Positions 23,395 through 34,703 are shown, counted from the stretch's first letter. The stretch is DNA of 64,000 nt from Lamellibrachia columna (GCA_963662155.1 OY759264.1:18353642-18417641); one strand, 5' to 3'. A program made the numbers and translations. Notes: generated by a model from the sequence alone, not told the origin.

Positions 23395-24545
23395 CGCCAA
23401 CAACGAATGACCAATGTCAAAAAAGACAAGACGAGTGGGAGCACACAAGTCAAAGTCCGTCAACAGCGACTGACCAATGTCAAAAAAAAAAAGACAAGAC
23501 GAGTGGGAGCGCACGAGCCAAAGTCCACCAACAGCGACTGACCAGTGTGAAAAAGACAAGACGAATGGAAGCGCGCAAGCCAAAGTCCACCAACAGCGAC
23601 TGACCAGTGTGAAAAAAAAGACAACATGAGTGGGAGCGCACAAGTCAAAGTCCGCCAACAGTGACTGACCAATGTCAAAAAAGACAAGACGATTGGGAGC
23701 GCACAAGTCAAACTCCACCAACAGCGACTGACCAGTGTGAAAAAAGACAAGACGGGTGGAAGTGCCCAAGCCAAAATCCACCAACAGCGACTGACCAGTG
23801 TGAAAAAGACAAGACGAATGGAAGCGCACAAGCCAAAGTCCACCAACAGCGACTGAACAGTGTGAAAAAAGACAAGACGAGTGGGAGCGCACAAGTCAAA
23901 GTCAGCCAACAGTGACTGTCCAATGTCAAAAAAGACAAGACGAGTGGGAGCGCACAAGTCAAAGTAAATCAACAGCGTCTGACCAGTGTCAAAAAGACAA
24001 GACGAGTGGGAGCGCACAAGCCAAAGTCCACCAACAGCGGCTGACCATTGTCAAAAAAGACAAGACGAGTGGGAGCGCACAAGTCAAAATCCACCAAAGC
24101 GACTGATCAGTGTGAAAAAGACAAGACTAGTGGGAGCGCACAAGTCAAAGTCCATCAACAGCGGCTGACCAGTGTCAAAAAGACAAGACGAGTGGAAGCG
24201 CACAAGTCAAAGTCCACCAACAGCGACTGACCAGTGTCAAAAAGACAAGACGAGTGGGAGCGCACAAGCCAAAGTCCACCAACAGCGGTTGACCAGTGTC
24301 AAAAAGACAAGACGAGTGGGAGCGCACAAGCCAAAGTCCTCCAACAGCGACTGACCAGTGTCAAAAAAGACAAGACAAGTGGAAGCGCACAAGCCAAAGT
24401 CCACCAACAGTGACTGACCAGTGTCAAAAAAGACAAGACGAGTGGAAGCGCACAAGTCAAAGTCCACCAACAGCGACTGACCAGTGTCAAAAAGACAAGA
24501 CGAGTGTAATGTCAAAAAAAAAAAGACAAGACGAGTGGGAGCACA
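23395..24545. repeat. Minisatellite, about 62-bp unit, 18-19 copies
   Basis: Unit landmarks are ctgaccagtgtcaaaaagac, aagacgagtgggagcgcac and aagtcaaagtccaccaacag. Units differ by single substitutions and by the length of the A run. As 62 is not a multiple of three, all long ORFs on either strand here are artefacts. A decayed extra unit lies at about 24745-24795. Confidence 0.95.
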
Positions 24546-24550
24546 CAAGC

Positions 24551-24650
24551 CTTCTTACAGTTTACCCATACCTCCTACAGTTTACCCATAACTCCTACAG
24601 TTTACCCATAATTCCTACAATTTACCCATACCTCCTACAGTTTACCCTGA
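24551..24650. repeat. 20-bp tandem repeat, about 5 copies
   Basis: Unit cagtttacccatacctccta with small variations, directly after the minisatellite. Confidence 0.9.
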
Positions 24651-24819
24651 AAGTTTGCTGACGATGCACTTTTTCTGGGTTTCTCCCGTAGACAGTTTCA
24701 CATTTAAAAAAAAAATTCACATTTCACATTTCGGTGAAATGTTAAACAGTGGCTGACCAATGTCAAAAAGACAAGACGAACGGAAGCGCACAAGCCCATG
24801 TTATTTACCGGATCGATGT

Positions 24820-25520
24820 GTCTTGACACATTTCGCAGGAAAACTGGGTTGACCTTGACCTTTTGACCTCGGGGTGTTTATGGAAAATTCCATGACTTCA
24901 TTCGAACGTTCCAGAAAGCGGCGGTGTTTTTTTTTACCTTGACCTTTTGACCTTTTGACCTCGCGGTGTTCATGCAGACTCGTATCATTATAGGCGATAT
25001 ATAGGTGTCGACGCGAAACGACATATGTCGAAAAGTTCTCAATATAATGCAATGATGCGATATGCGTTGTATAGCTTACATGCACGGCTACGTTTTTCCC
25101 ACTGCATGCACGAACATTCGACCGCTAGGTTTCAGTCTGCTAGCAGGGTGAAAAGGCGTGACTTCGTTCGAACGTTCCAGAAAGCGGCGGTGTTTTTTTT
25201 TTACCTTGACCTTTTGACCTCGCGGTGTTTCGCAGACTCGTGATGAAATAGGCGATATGTAGGTGTCGACGCAAAACGACATACGTCGAAAAGTTCTCGA
25301 TATAATGCAATGATGCGATATGCGTCGTATAGCTTACATGCACGGCTACGTTTTTCCTGCTGCATGCACGAACTTTCGACCGCTAGGTTTCAGTCTGGTA
25401 GCAGGGTGAAAATGCGGGATCGTGTTTCTTTTCGTGAGCGTGGAAAACTCCATGATGTCGTTGGAACGTTCCAGAAAAGAAGAAAAAAAAATACATGAAA
25501 CCGGTCGAAACCGGTTATGT
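24820..25520. repeat. Tandem units with heat-shock elements and TGACCT direct repeats
   Basis: About 2.5 units of roughly 265-295 bp. Each unit has the perfect three-box heat-shock element GAACGTTCCAGAA (24904-24916, 25170-25182, 25464-25476). The first two are followed, and the first also preceded, by TGACCT direct repeats with 2-bp spacing (24856-24869, 24940-24961, 25207-25220). The block ends with two Grainyhead-like sites, AACCGGTC and AACCGGTT (25499-25516). Confidence 0.85.
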
Positions 25521-25610
25521 ACCCAGACACGTCCCGAAAAGCGCGCCATAATCGTCAGTAGTAAACCGAGCCGCCACTGTCATCACAACCGTTCTTCCTG
25601 CATGTTCTTT

Positions 25611-25835
25611 TAGGGTTAGGGTCAGGGTTCGTATTAGTGTTCACTACAGACGATAGAATTAGGTTTACTAACCCTAACCCTAACTGGCAATTGTATAAGT
25701 ACAAAAGGTCGGTGACCTTTGACCTTTGACCTTTCATTAGGGTTACAAACACTACAGGGTTCGTATTAGGGTTCACTGCAGACGACAGAATTAGGGTTAC
25801 TAACCCTAACCCTAACTGACAATTGTATTCACACT
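25611..25835. repeat. Two units with short telomere-like (TTAGGG/CCCTAA) runs
   Basis: Two imperfect units of about 130 bp. Each has gggtt-type runs at the left and actaaccctaaccctaact at the right (25667-25685 and 25799-25817). Between them lies a TGACCT triple direct repeat with 1-bp spacing (25713-25732). Confidence 0.85.
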
Positions 25836-26780
25836 TGATGAGGTGACGTCATATGACTCTCGACCAATAAGAAAGCTCGCCACCGACCTTTGACCTTGAC
25901 CTGTAGCGTCCCTGGCGATCGTATCATCGCAAAACAGTGCCCCAAAATCTCTTCATTTTAGATAATAGGGGAGGAGCTGCAACGTCATAAATCACACGTG
26001 ACTGCTCTCGACCAAACAGATCCGTCGACACATTTGACTCGTAGCGGCCCCTGACGACAATATCACCGCAAAACAACATGGCAGCAAAACAAGATGGCAC
26101 TCTCCATAGAGAGTTCACGTGATATACAAATGAGGAGCTGTGACGTCATAGGTCACGTGACTGCCCTCAGCCAATCAGAACCGTCGACATATTTGACTCG
26201 TAGCAGCGCCTCCTGGCGACCGTATCATCGCAAAACAACATGGCAGCAAAACAACATGGCAGCCTCCATAGAGAGGGCACGTGATATGCAAATGAAGAGC
26301 TGTGACGTCATAAGTCACGCGACTGCACAATTGACCCGTAGCAGCGCCTCCTGGTGACCGTATCATCGCAAAACAACATGACACCAAAACAAGATGGCAG
26401 CCTCCATAGAGAGATCACCAACAGTATGACCGCAAAAGGGTCACGCGACTGCTCTCGACCAATCAGAACCGTCGACACACTTGACGTAGCGCCCCCTAGC
26501 GACAATATTACCGCAAAACAATGCCTCAGGGGCGATAATAGGGGATGACACGTTGCGCCCCCTGGTGACGGTTTCACCACAAAATAGTGTAATTTATGCT
26601 AATTGATGCAAATTTATGCAAATGAGCTGTGACGTCATAGGTCACGTGACGGCTCTCGACCAATGCCCTGGCGACAATATTACCGCCGTGCGCTACCCAC
26701 AATGCCATGTGGTCACGTCTGCGCATGCGCAAGAACCGGAAGTACTCAGCGCCCCCTGGTGTGACCGGAAGTGGTCCCCC
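25836..26780. promoter_or_regulatory. Array of CRE / E-box / octamer / CCAAT / CTCF-like modules
   Basis: Diverged modules of about 130-170 bp recur. The fullest order is ATGCAAAT (26286-26293, 26616-26623), then TGACGTCA (25844-25851, 26141-26148, 26303-26310, 26630-26637), TCACGTGA (26153-26160, 26642-26649), CCAAT and ccgtcgaca. A CTCF-like GCGCCCCCTGGTG core or decayed form follows, then AAGATGGC (YY1-like; 26091-26098, 26391-26398). Near the right end are a perfect NRF1 palindrome (GCGCATGCGC, 26721-26730) and two ETS sites (CCGGAAGT, 26736-26743 and 26765-26772). The motifs are read directly; regulatory activity is inferred. Confidence 0.55.
26566..26636 (-). repeat. Inverted repeat, right arm
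   Basis: Reverse complement of 23319-23389. It is subterminal, lying about 230 bp inside the right end of the insertion. Confidence 0.9.
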
Positions 26781-26868
26781 TCCAAATTGGGCGATACAAA
26801 GGGATTTCACAATTGCTTAGCAGTGGAGAATCGTGACTTTGATCCCTCAGAATTGCACACATAATACT

Positions 26869-27640
26869 GGCTTATGAAACAAATTAGAAATTAGATGAAG
26901 CTGTTTGGTGCAAAATAGTTTCAGGAAATTAAAAATTAACTATTGGATTAGTTTACCGAAGTCCAAACATAAATGAAGAGGATAACACAAAAATACAAAA
27001 TGCTATAAATGAAGTTAGTAAAGGGGAATGTATCATAATGGGAGATTTTAACAATGGACACATACATTGGAAATCTCTGTAGAGTACATGGGGTGAAGAC
27101 CAACAATTTCTATTTTTAATTCAGGATAGCATCCTTACTCAGCACGTGCTAGAACCAACAAGGGGAGATAACGTATTAGATATAGTTTTTTCATCACAAA
27201 AATAATTAGTGGACAATGTAAAAATACATGAACCATTGGGTAACAGTGACCATAATCAAATACATTTTGACATCAATGTTAAATCAGAAAATAAAAATAA
27301 AAAACGTGTAGGAAAAACTTCCACAAAGGTAACTATAAAGATATGAGAAAATACTTAGCAAAGCTAGATTGGAATAACATGCTGATGAATAAGACCGCAA
27401 CTGAATGTTGGAATATTTTAAAATATGAAATTGAGAGTATCATCGATAAATTTGTTCCCTTGAAAAAACTAGGAAAACGGTCTATAAAGAAACACTTGTC
27501 AAAAGAAGCTATTAGAAAAATAGTGTTCAAGCAAGCTATGTGGAGGGTTTATAGGCGTACCAGAAAGGATGAATCCTATGCAAATTACAAAGAGGCACTT
27601 AATGCAGCTACAACTGAAATTAGACAATCTAGAAGAAGCT
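26869..27640 (+). mobile_element. CR1-like LINE, part 2
   Basis: Continues the LINE interrupted at 23317. It contains endonuclease-domain sequence (YRSPNINEEDN-type, then SDHNQIHFDINVKSE-like) followed by the EN-RT linker KLDWNNMLMNKTATECWNIL and KEAIRKIVFKQAMWRVYRRT (27343-27640). It ends where a second LINE copy begins. Confidence 0.8.
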
Positions 27641-28190
27641 ATTACGAAACTAGAACCGCAGTGGGTTACTTAGAGCCACCTCAAGCAGAACAAGAGGCCA
27701 CTAGTACAGACAAACCAATAAGAAAAATGTCCAGAAAACATATCTGAAACAGGTTATAAATGCGTTTGTTTAAATGCAAGGAGCATAGTAAATAAGAAAA
27801 ACGAATTAACCATTATGGTAGAAGAAATTGACCCTCACATAACTGGTATAACCGAATCATGTTCCAATAAAGACATATCAGATGCTGAATTAGAACTGAT
27901 AGGAGAAATCATGTTTAGAGCTCGAAGAGGAAGAAGGGGAGGGGGATTTATTTTACATATTAAAGAATCTATTGAGGCTTATGAAATAAAATTACAAAGG
28001 GAAGCAGATTGCGATGAAGCTGTTTGGTGCAATATAGTTACAGGAAATTCAACATTAACTACTGGATTGATTTACCGAAATCCAAACATAAACAAAGAGG
28101 ATAACACAAAAATACAAAGCGCTATTCTCCAAATGGCTCATACTACATTACACGTTGGAAATACGAGCATGGCCCATGAATACTATGGGC
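27641..28190 (+). mobile_element. CR1-like LINE, second 5' portion
   Basis: A second copy of the ORF1-end/endonuclease-start segment: GYKCVCLNARSIVNKKNEL, ELELIGEIMFRARRGRRGGG, then GFILHIKESIEAYEIK, CDEAVWCNIVTGN and LIYRNPNINKED. It shows the uninterrupted sequence across the insertion point used above (attgaggcttatgaaat). It is 3' truncated near 28130-28190. Confidence 0.8.
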
Positions 28191-28271
28191 ATGAGTGATC
28201 ATATTACCCAAGATGATACTATACACACCAGAGTCATAGCCTAACCCAATACAAGAGTCATTACTGAACAT
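28191..28271. other. Short spacer, no feature
   Basis: Non-coding sequence between the LINE fragment and microsatellites. Confidence 0.4.
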
Positions 28272-28765
<494 letters not shown>

Positions 28766-29160
28766 TATTCCCTGGATTGCATATGAAGATAATCCAGTTC
28801 TCTTTTTGCCTCCAGGTGTGAAATTTACAGTACATGCTTATGCAATCGCCTATGACACAGGCTGACAGAATAATGAACACATCAAAAAACGCAATTTATG
28901 TGGATGTAGATTGCACGTCTATGCTGTATACGAATTTATTCAACATGCAAAATTCGTAATGAATGTAGTTAGATGTTATCCACGTACATATTTCTAAATT
29001 GTGATGTCTTACCATTGCAAATAGTGCCTGCGTGGTCTACCACACTCCTTAACTCAGCAAGTAATTGTCAAATAACATGTGGTGTACCATTTCTAAATTA
29101 TGGAAGTGGCCCATATTACCAGTATGCTCATATTACCAAACTTTATAATAATATATTTTA
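28766..29160. other. No gene recognised
   Basis: AT-rich intronic sequence without clear ORF or repeat structure. Confidence 0.4.
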
Positions 29161-29169
29161 TTTGATATA

Positions 29170-29202
29170 GCGCCAGATACAATTTTAAATTGTTCGTGGC
29201 GC
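29170..29202 (-). other. LINE 3' terminal hairpin
   Basis: GCGCCA...TGGCGC with an inner AATTT/AAATT pairing forms a stem-loop at the 3' end of the L2-like element. Such 3' hairpins are the RT recognition signal in L2/CR1-type LINEs, and the fixed position here fits that role. Confidence 0.65.
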
Positions 29203-29247
29203 TTTACAAAACATAGTTATAAAATTGCTAAATAAATAAAATTGCTA

Positions 29248-29357
<110 letters not shown>

Positions 29358-29562
29358 ATTTAAAATTATATGAATTAAGATTAATAAAATACAGATAAGT
29401 ACAGTAATTAAATATGCTAATGTAAATAGATATAACTGAAATAATGTACATGTAGTTATAATTAATAAATACATATACAAATAGGTTAATGCATAATAAG
29501 ATAAATAAATTAGTGCAGCAACTACCATGTTGAACTAGAATGAGGGTCGATAAAATGAGTCT

Positions 29563-30130
29563 TTAGGCGTGTCTTGAAAGTACAGAGAGTGTCCGACATT
29601 TTAATGTCATTAGGCAGAGTATTTCACAAAGTCGCCGCGGCGACCACAAACGAGCTGTCCCAGGTTTGACATGAGTCCGCCGAACAGTTAACATGTTATT
29701 GCTCTCTGAGCACAGGACTCTTGCTAGTGTGTATGGGCACACAAGATCGGATAGGTATGTTGGCGCATTGCCGTGCACAGCTTCATATGTAAACACTAAC
29801 AGCTTAAAGTCGATCCTGCGTGCTACAGGCAGCCAGTGAAGAATACACAACATAGGCATGGCGCTATCATTCCGTGAGCGGCGTAGGATCAATCTAGCGG
29901 CCGAATTGTGCATTCTCTGAAGTCGAGCGATGTTGTTAACAGTAGGGCCGTATAGAAGCGAATTGCAATAGTCAAGCCCCGATGTAATAATGGCATTGAC
30001 GACATGCTCCTTTGTCGTTGTTGGGAGATAACGGCTCACCTGATTAATATGGCGGAGGAGGAATGCGCACACACTGACGATGCTAGACACTTGTTTCTTA
30101 AAATCGAGGTGTCTATCTATGATGACACGA
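29563..30130 (-). pseudogene. L2-like LINE C-terminal domain
   Basis: The frame reads YVRVIIDRHLDFKKQVSSI, LLRHINQVSRYLP, IITSGLDYCNSLLYG, LQRMHNSAARLILRR and LHWLPVARRIDFKLLVFTY. This is the conserved RT thumb/C-terminal region of the L2/CR1 group. It was continuous with 31805-32175 before the nested insertion and is open for 175 codons. Confidence 0.88.
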
Positions 30131-30185
30131 ACATATCATGAAGCAGTATTTGTAGCATCACTGTGGGACTGTCGAGCAGTTCAGT

Positions 30186-30590
30186 TCAGTTAGGCCCTCC
30201 TGGAGCATAGGCCATCCACAACATTTCTCAAGCGCCTCCTGTCTTGGGCAATCCTCTCCAGTTGTTGCCAGCCCTTCCCTGTTTGCTTGATGTCTGCCTC
30301 GAGGTCACGCCGCCAGGTGTTTTTTGGTCTCCCCCTCTTTCTCTTGCCTTGGGAGTTCCATGTCAGGACCTGTCTGGTTATGTTTGTGCTTGGCTTTCTC
30401 AAGGTGTGGCCAAGCCATCCCCATCTCCTCTTAAGGATATCTATCTCTATTTGGGCTTGGTGTGTTCTATCCCAGAGGTCTTTGTTGCTCACCCTGTCCA
30501 TCCAGTGTATTCGGAGAATTCTTCTCAGGCAATGGTTGACAAATGTCTGGAGCAGTGGTCGTGTGTAATATAATACCATGGAACTACAAC
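30186..30590 (-). pseudogene. RTE/BovB-like LINE C-terminal fragment (nested)
   Basis: Minus-strand frame with [37 protein letters not shown] and [20 protein letters not shown], ending ...LCSRRA. It closely resembles 59536-60027. Only the C-terminus is present. It lies inside the block that interrupts the L2-like LINE. Confidence 0.85.
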
Positions 30591-31805
30591 AGCCAGTTAA
30601 CGTGTTTAATTTATATTACATTACTGAATGTATATTATATACAGTACATACATACATATTACAGTACATACATGTTGAATTTCATAATTACTAAAACAAA
30701 TAAAAATAAATAAATAATAACCAAAACCTCGCTACATTGCAAGTATAACTTAAATTAAGATGACATAACAATGAAAACGATTCACATCACTCGAACGCTC
30801 GAAAATGATTCAAATATCGCTCGGAAACGATTCACCCATCGCCCGAACATGGCACACACTCTCCTTGTGCCACAGCACCTCTCGACAGTCCATTATTTCC
30901 TGCCGGTTACGTGTCTTTTTTTCCTGCCGCTCAAGTCGACCACACCCATACACTACGCTCCAGCTCGCCCTCCGCTGTGCATGTCTCTCGACTATTCAGC
31001 CCGAACTGGTTCTGCATGATATAATTTAACCAAAATGTTACAAGAAAGTTACACAAAATTAACAAACAATATGTATTAAGTACACAACACGAGAATACAA
31101 TGACTGATGATGCCCACATAGAACTTTCTGTGCAGCTCTTGTCTTCTGACTGTTACCCTCACTATAGCAAACAAGAAACTAGCAAACACTGCATCATTTA
31201 TCTTGTAAACACAGTAAGAATCACTTGTATTCTTTAATAGCACATGTCTGTTTTATTTAACAAGAGTTAGTGACATTGTGAAACACAGTTGCAGCAGCAT
31301 TCCTATTAGACCGGTTTCTTTCTCTCTTATATACACATTCACATGATCTATTGACTAGCAACGTCAAACAAAAATAATACTTACGCCAGTCGCTCTGATA
31401 ATGTTCATACAGTACAAATACTATTTCGGTAGTCGCCTTCTCGCGATGTTCAAATGTACAATTGCAATTTCAATAGTAGTCGCCTTCTCGCAATGTTGAA
31501 ATCATACAAATGCAATTTCAGTAGTCGCCTTCTCGCGACATACCACTGACCGCCTCTTACTACACTTGCAGTAGCCGCCTTCTCGCGACGTACCACTGGC
31601 CGACCTTTGTTAGATCGGTCCCCCGCGTATATATAGTCTACCCGTCAGTGATACGCTACAGTGAACATTACTGGCCTGTTACATAACTTAGTGTCCACTG
31701 CTAGGACTGCCTAGCCTGGTTCAACAATAGTTATATAAAACCTATTACATAAGATAGTGGCTATCAGTACGACTGTAATGTAAACATAAAATAAATGTAT
31801 AATAT
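30591..31805. other. Rest of nested block; four copies of a short direct repeat
   Basis: Sequence between the RTE-like fragment and the right half of the L2-like LINE. A core gtagtcgccttctcgc recurs at about 31430, 31476, 31521 and 31571 (the last with one change), with related flanks. On the minus strand there are TATA-like stretches (near 31332 and 31630) and an AATAAA (near 31255), which could suggest a solo LTR, but I found no matching second end. Confidence 0.5.
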
Positions 31806-32420
31806 TCACTTTTTCACAATCGCCTAAGCGTATTACACTGTCGACAACGAGCGCAGCCGCCTTCCTGGGTACCACGGGGAGATATTCCGTTTTACTGTTA
31901 TTCATGCACAGGCAATTTGATGTCATCCACTGTTTGACGACATCAAGGCAGTCCTCCATACGTCGCAGAGTAGCACCCAATGTTGTTGCAGTGAGATCAA
32001 ATTGACAATACAACTGCAGATTATCCGCATAATGATGAAGGCAAAGTTCATGCGCTCTGATTATGTCGCCGATGGGCTGGACATGCAGCGAGAATAGCAA
32101 TGGTCCAAGCACCGAACCCTGCGGGACACCCGATGTCAAACATGTTGTGCTCGATGATGCATCACGAATGACCACTCGCTGGGTCCGGCCCTGCAGATAG
32201 GATTGCGACCAGCCGAGCGCCTTGCAATGCCGTACCGCAAGTGTAGCCGCTGAATCATTATCTTGTGGTTGATTGCATCAAACGCCGCGCTAAAGTCAAC
32301 GAGAACAAGTGCCGTACCTTGTCTATTGTCCATTGCGGCTTTCAAGGCATTTGTTACACATAACAATGCGTTTTTTGTTGAATGTATCTTTCGGTAAGCT
32401 GTTTGGAAACAGTCCTCCAT
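31805..32420 (-). pseudogene. L2-like LINE reverse transcriptase palm
   Basis: Two overlapping minus frames carry FQTAYRKIHSTKNALL, LVLVDFSAAFDAINH, TSGVPQGSVLGPLLFSLHV and HHYADNLQLYCQF. The catalytic Y-A-D-D box reads Y-A-D-N, with the second aspartate changed, and a frame break lies near 32140-32175. The enzyme is therefore inactive. It continues in 29563-30130 beyond the nested block. Confidence 0.88.
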
Positions 32421-32573
32421 TCGCTGATCGGAAATATGAGAGATGATCCTTCGAGCGATAACTTTCTGGATTACCTTGGAAAGCTGGCTTAGGTTACTAA
32501 CTGGACGGTAGTTGTTAAGTATATCCTTGTTACTAACTGGACGATAGTATGTCCTTGTTGTATGATTGTTTCT

Positions 32574-33143
32574 TTAACAATGACCTGATAATTGCTTGCT
32601 TAAACGCCACAGGCATAACTGCATTCTCTCGAGTGAGGCGTTTGTGATATAGGTGATGAATGGCACAACACTTTCCATATTGTCATTTAGTTGCTTAGTA
32701 GGAAGATGATCAAGCGTGCACGTCTTATCCGTAGTGCCAGAAATAGTTGTGATTTCGGCCATAGTAGTAGGCTCGAACACGTGAATGGAGTCAGTAAAAC
32801 AAGGTGTCTCGTCCGCTGCTGGATCTACGGCAGTGTGGCAGTGCAGGTTAGTCAGTAGTTTATCGAACTTATCTTGGAAGAAACGTGATAATGTATAACA
32901 GCCTTCCTTCATTGAGCAGAATTCAGGAAGCTGCATTTGGTGGACATCGAGTGATCTCAGAATGAGAAACATGTTTTTGTTATTAGTGTTCTGTAATTGT
33001 CCGCGATAGTATTCGGTTTTCTTAGCAGATATTATTGTAGTGTAGTCGTCGCGGGCAGTGACGTATAATTGGCGGTGTATTTCAAGCTTAGTTCTACTCC
33101 ACATATTCTCCCATTTGCGCTTCTTCTCTCTTGCATCATCCAT
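32574..33143 (-). pseudogene. L2-like LINE EN-RT linker region
   Basis: 189-codon minus-strand frame with KKRKWENMWSRTKLEIHRQL, KKTEYYRGQLQ, CYTLSRFFQDKFDKLLTNL and CTLDHLPTKQLNDNMESVVP. This is the region between endonuclease and RT in L2-like ORF2. It is the longest intact piece of this copy apart from the RT sections. Confidence 0.8.
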
Positions 33144-33849
33144 CTCAGCGTCGTACCACGGATGCGGCGAGTTGTTCTTGAAGCGAACGTAGCGCCAAGG
33201 AGCGTGTTTGTCTAAACAGTCCGAGAGACAGGTGTTGTAGGACGTTACTAATTCCTCCGCATTTTAACCGTCAGGCTGAGAACATATGTCAGCACAAGCA
33301 GATTTAATGTCATCACTGAACGCTGCAGTATCTATGTTGCGGAAGTTGCGTTTGTCAATCACTGATGTTTCGACTGATGGTTTCAACGCATTCAATGTCG
33401 GTTCTATGCGGTAGTGGTCCGATATCGAGTCTGGATAAACGACAACAAAAGATACAAAGTTATCTCTGTCGTGACTTATCACCAGGGCCAATGTATTTCC
33501 GGTTTTATGGTTGGGTGAATGGATGTTTTGAAACAAATTGAATGATTCGAGGAGATTACGAAGCGGCTCTTATTTCATCTCATCATCAAAATGAACATTG
33601 ACGTCACCAACAATGATCGTTGGTATAACGGAGACAGATGCTTCCGTAAATAACTATTCAAGTTCAGCAAGTTCCAGATGACTTACTTGAAGCAGGCGGA
33701 TGATAGATTACCCACATATTGCATGTCGTAGAATGATACGCAGAGAACTGCAGACAGAGAAGTTCAATGGTATCCAAATGGAGACTAGAAAGAATCTTCA
33801 TAGAAAATGTGTCGCGGTGCAAGATTGCAACAACACCACCACGACGAGA

Positions 33850-34260
33850 TCACCGCGCCACATGCTGGAAGAGGAACCCGGGTGGAGTCACTTCTGCAAG
33901 CACAACTTCGTCACCAGTTTTCCTCAACCACGTCTCGGTTATCGCTAAAAAGTCCCACTTGTGTTCAACAACGTATTCGTTGATCTGAAGAGCTTCGTTA
34001 CACGCAGAACGAATATTTAGTAATGCCACATTGACGAATGGCGCATCATGTGGCGTAACAGGGGAGATTCTTAGAGATTCCAGGTTCGCACTGTTGACAT
34101 TGTATTGCCGACATACGAATGCAGAGCTAGGTTGATGTCCTGTTATTAGACGAATTGATTGTTGCTTGTTTCGACCAGCCCTGCACCCACGCGTGAATGT
34201 AGAAATTTCCATGGCTTCGACGCCAGGTTCAAGTTGATCAGATGACGACGATGGCACCAA
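33850..34260 (-). pseudogene. L2-like LINE ORF2 N-terminus (endonuclease start)
   Basis: Minus-strand frame containing CRQYNVNSANLESLRISPV and FVNVALLNIRSACNEALQ, then WDFLAITETWLRKTGDEVV. ITETWL is the second conserved endonuclease motif. The start is uncertain and the frame breaks before the rest of the endonuclease. Confidence 0.75.
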
Positions 34261-34472
34261 CGGTACACGTGTAATATTTTCGTAGTTAACACAATTGGCG
34301 CCAGAGAGTGCAGCTTTAGGAAAGTTCCTTCCTATCAGATATGATTTGCAGTCGTGGTTTATTCCCGCTGTATTTCCTCGATGGGTTCTTGCGACGGAAC
34401 AAATATTTAGCGACCTAAGCGTTTGCAGAGTCTTCGTTGGTATGATTTGTTTGGCCCTCTAGCACAACTTTC

Positions 34473-34581
<109 letters not shown>

Positions 34582-34703
34582 CAGGTTGTAGGTTGTATAT
34601 GATGCATTGAAAAGAATATTAGTCATTTAGTTTTTTATATCTATCCCATTTGAATGTTTATTCAAAGCCTACTTTTGTTGCATCTAAAATATTTCGTTTT
34701 CAG

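Larger units (their letters stand above)
23318..26868. mobile_element. 3.55-kb composite insertion with 6-bp target duplication
   Basis: A block of non-LINE sequence inserted into a CR1-like LINE and flanked by GGCTTA at 23312-23317 and 26869-26874. It starts AGACGTCACAG and ends ATAATACT. It carries an inverted repeat (23319-23389 versus 26566-26636), a 62-bp minisatellite, a 20-bp repeat, tandem units of roughly 280 bp, telomere-like repeats and a module array dense in predicted transcription-factor sites. I see no transposase, integrase or RT, so it is non-autonomous. A 6-bp duplication and AG...CT ends would suit Polinton/Maverick-type integration, but the evidence is weak; Dada-type transposons also make duplications of about this size. 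Confidence 0.8.

Noticed and set aside
23395..24545. CRISPR-like array
   Set aside because: The whole 62-bp unit repeats with point changes and there are no unique spacers. The context is a eukaryotic genome.
23353..24661. Long ORFs on both strands across the 62-bp repeat
   Set aside because: The unit length is not a multiple of three and all frames repeat the same phrases; these are by-products of the minisatellite.
25611..25835. Chromosome end
   Set aside because: Telomere-like runs are only two to three repeats long, in both senses and inside an insertion.
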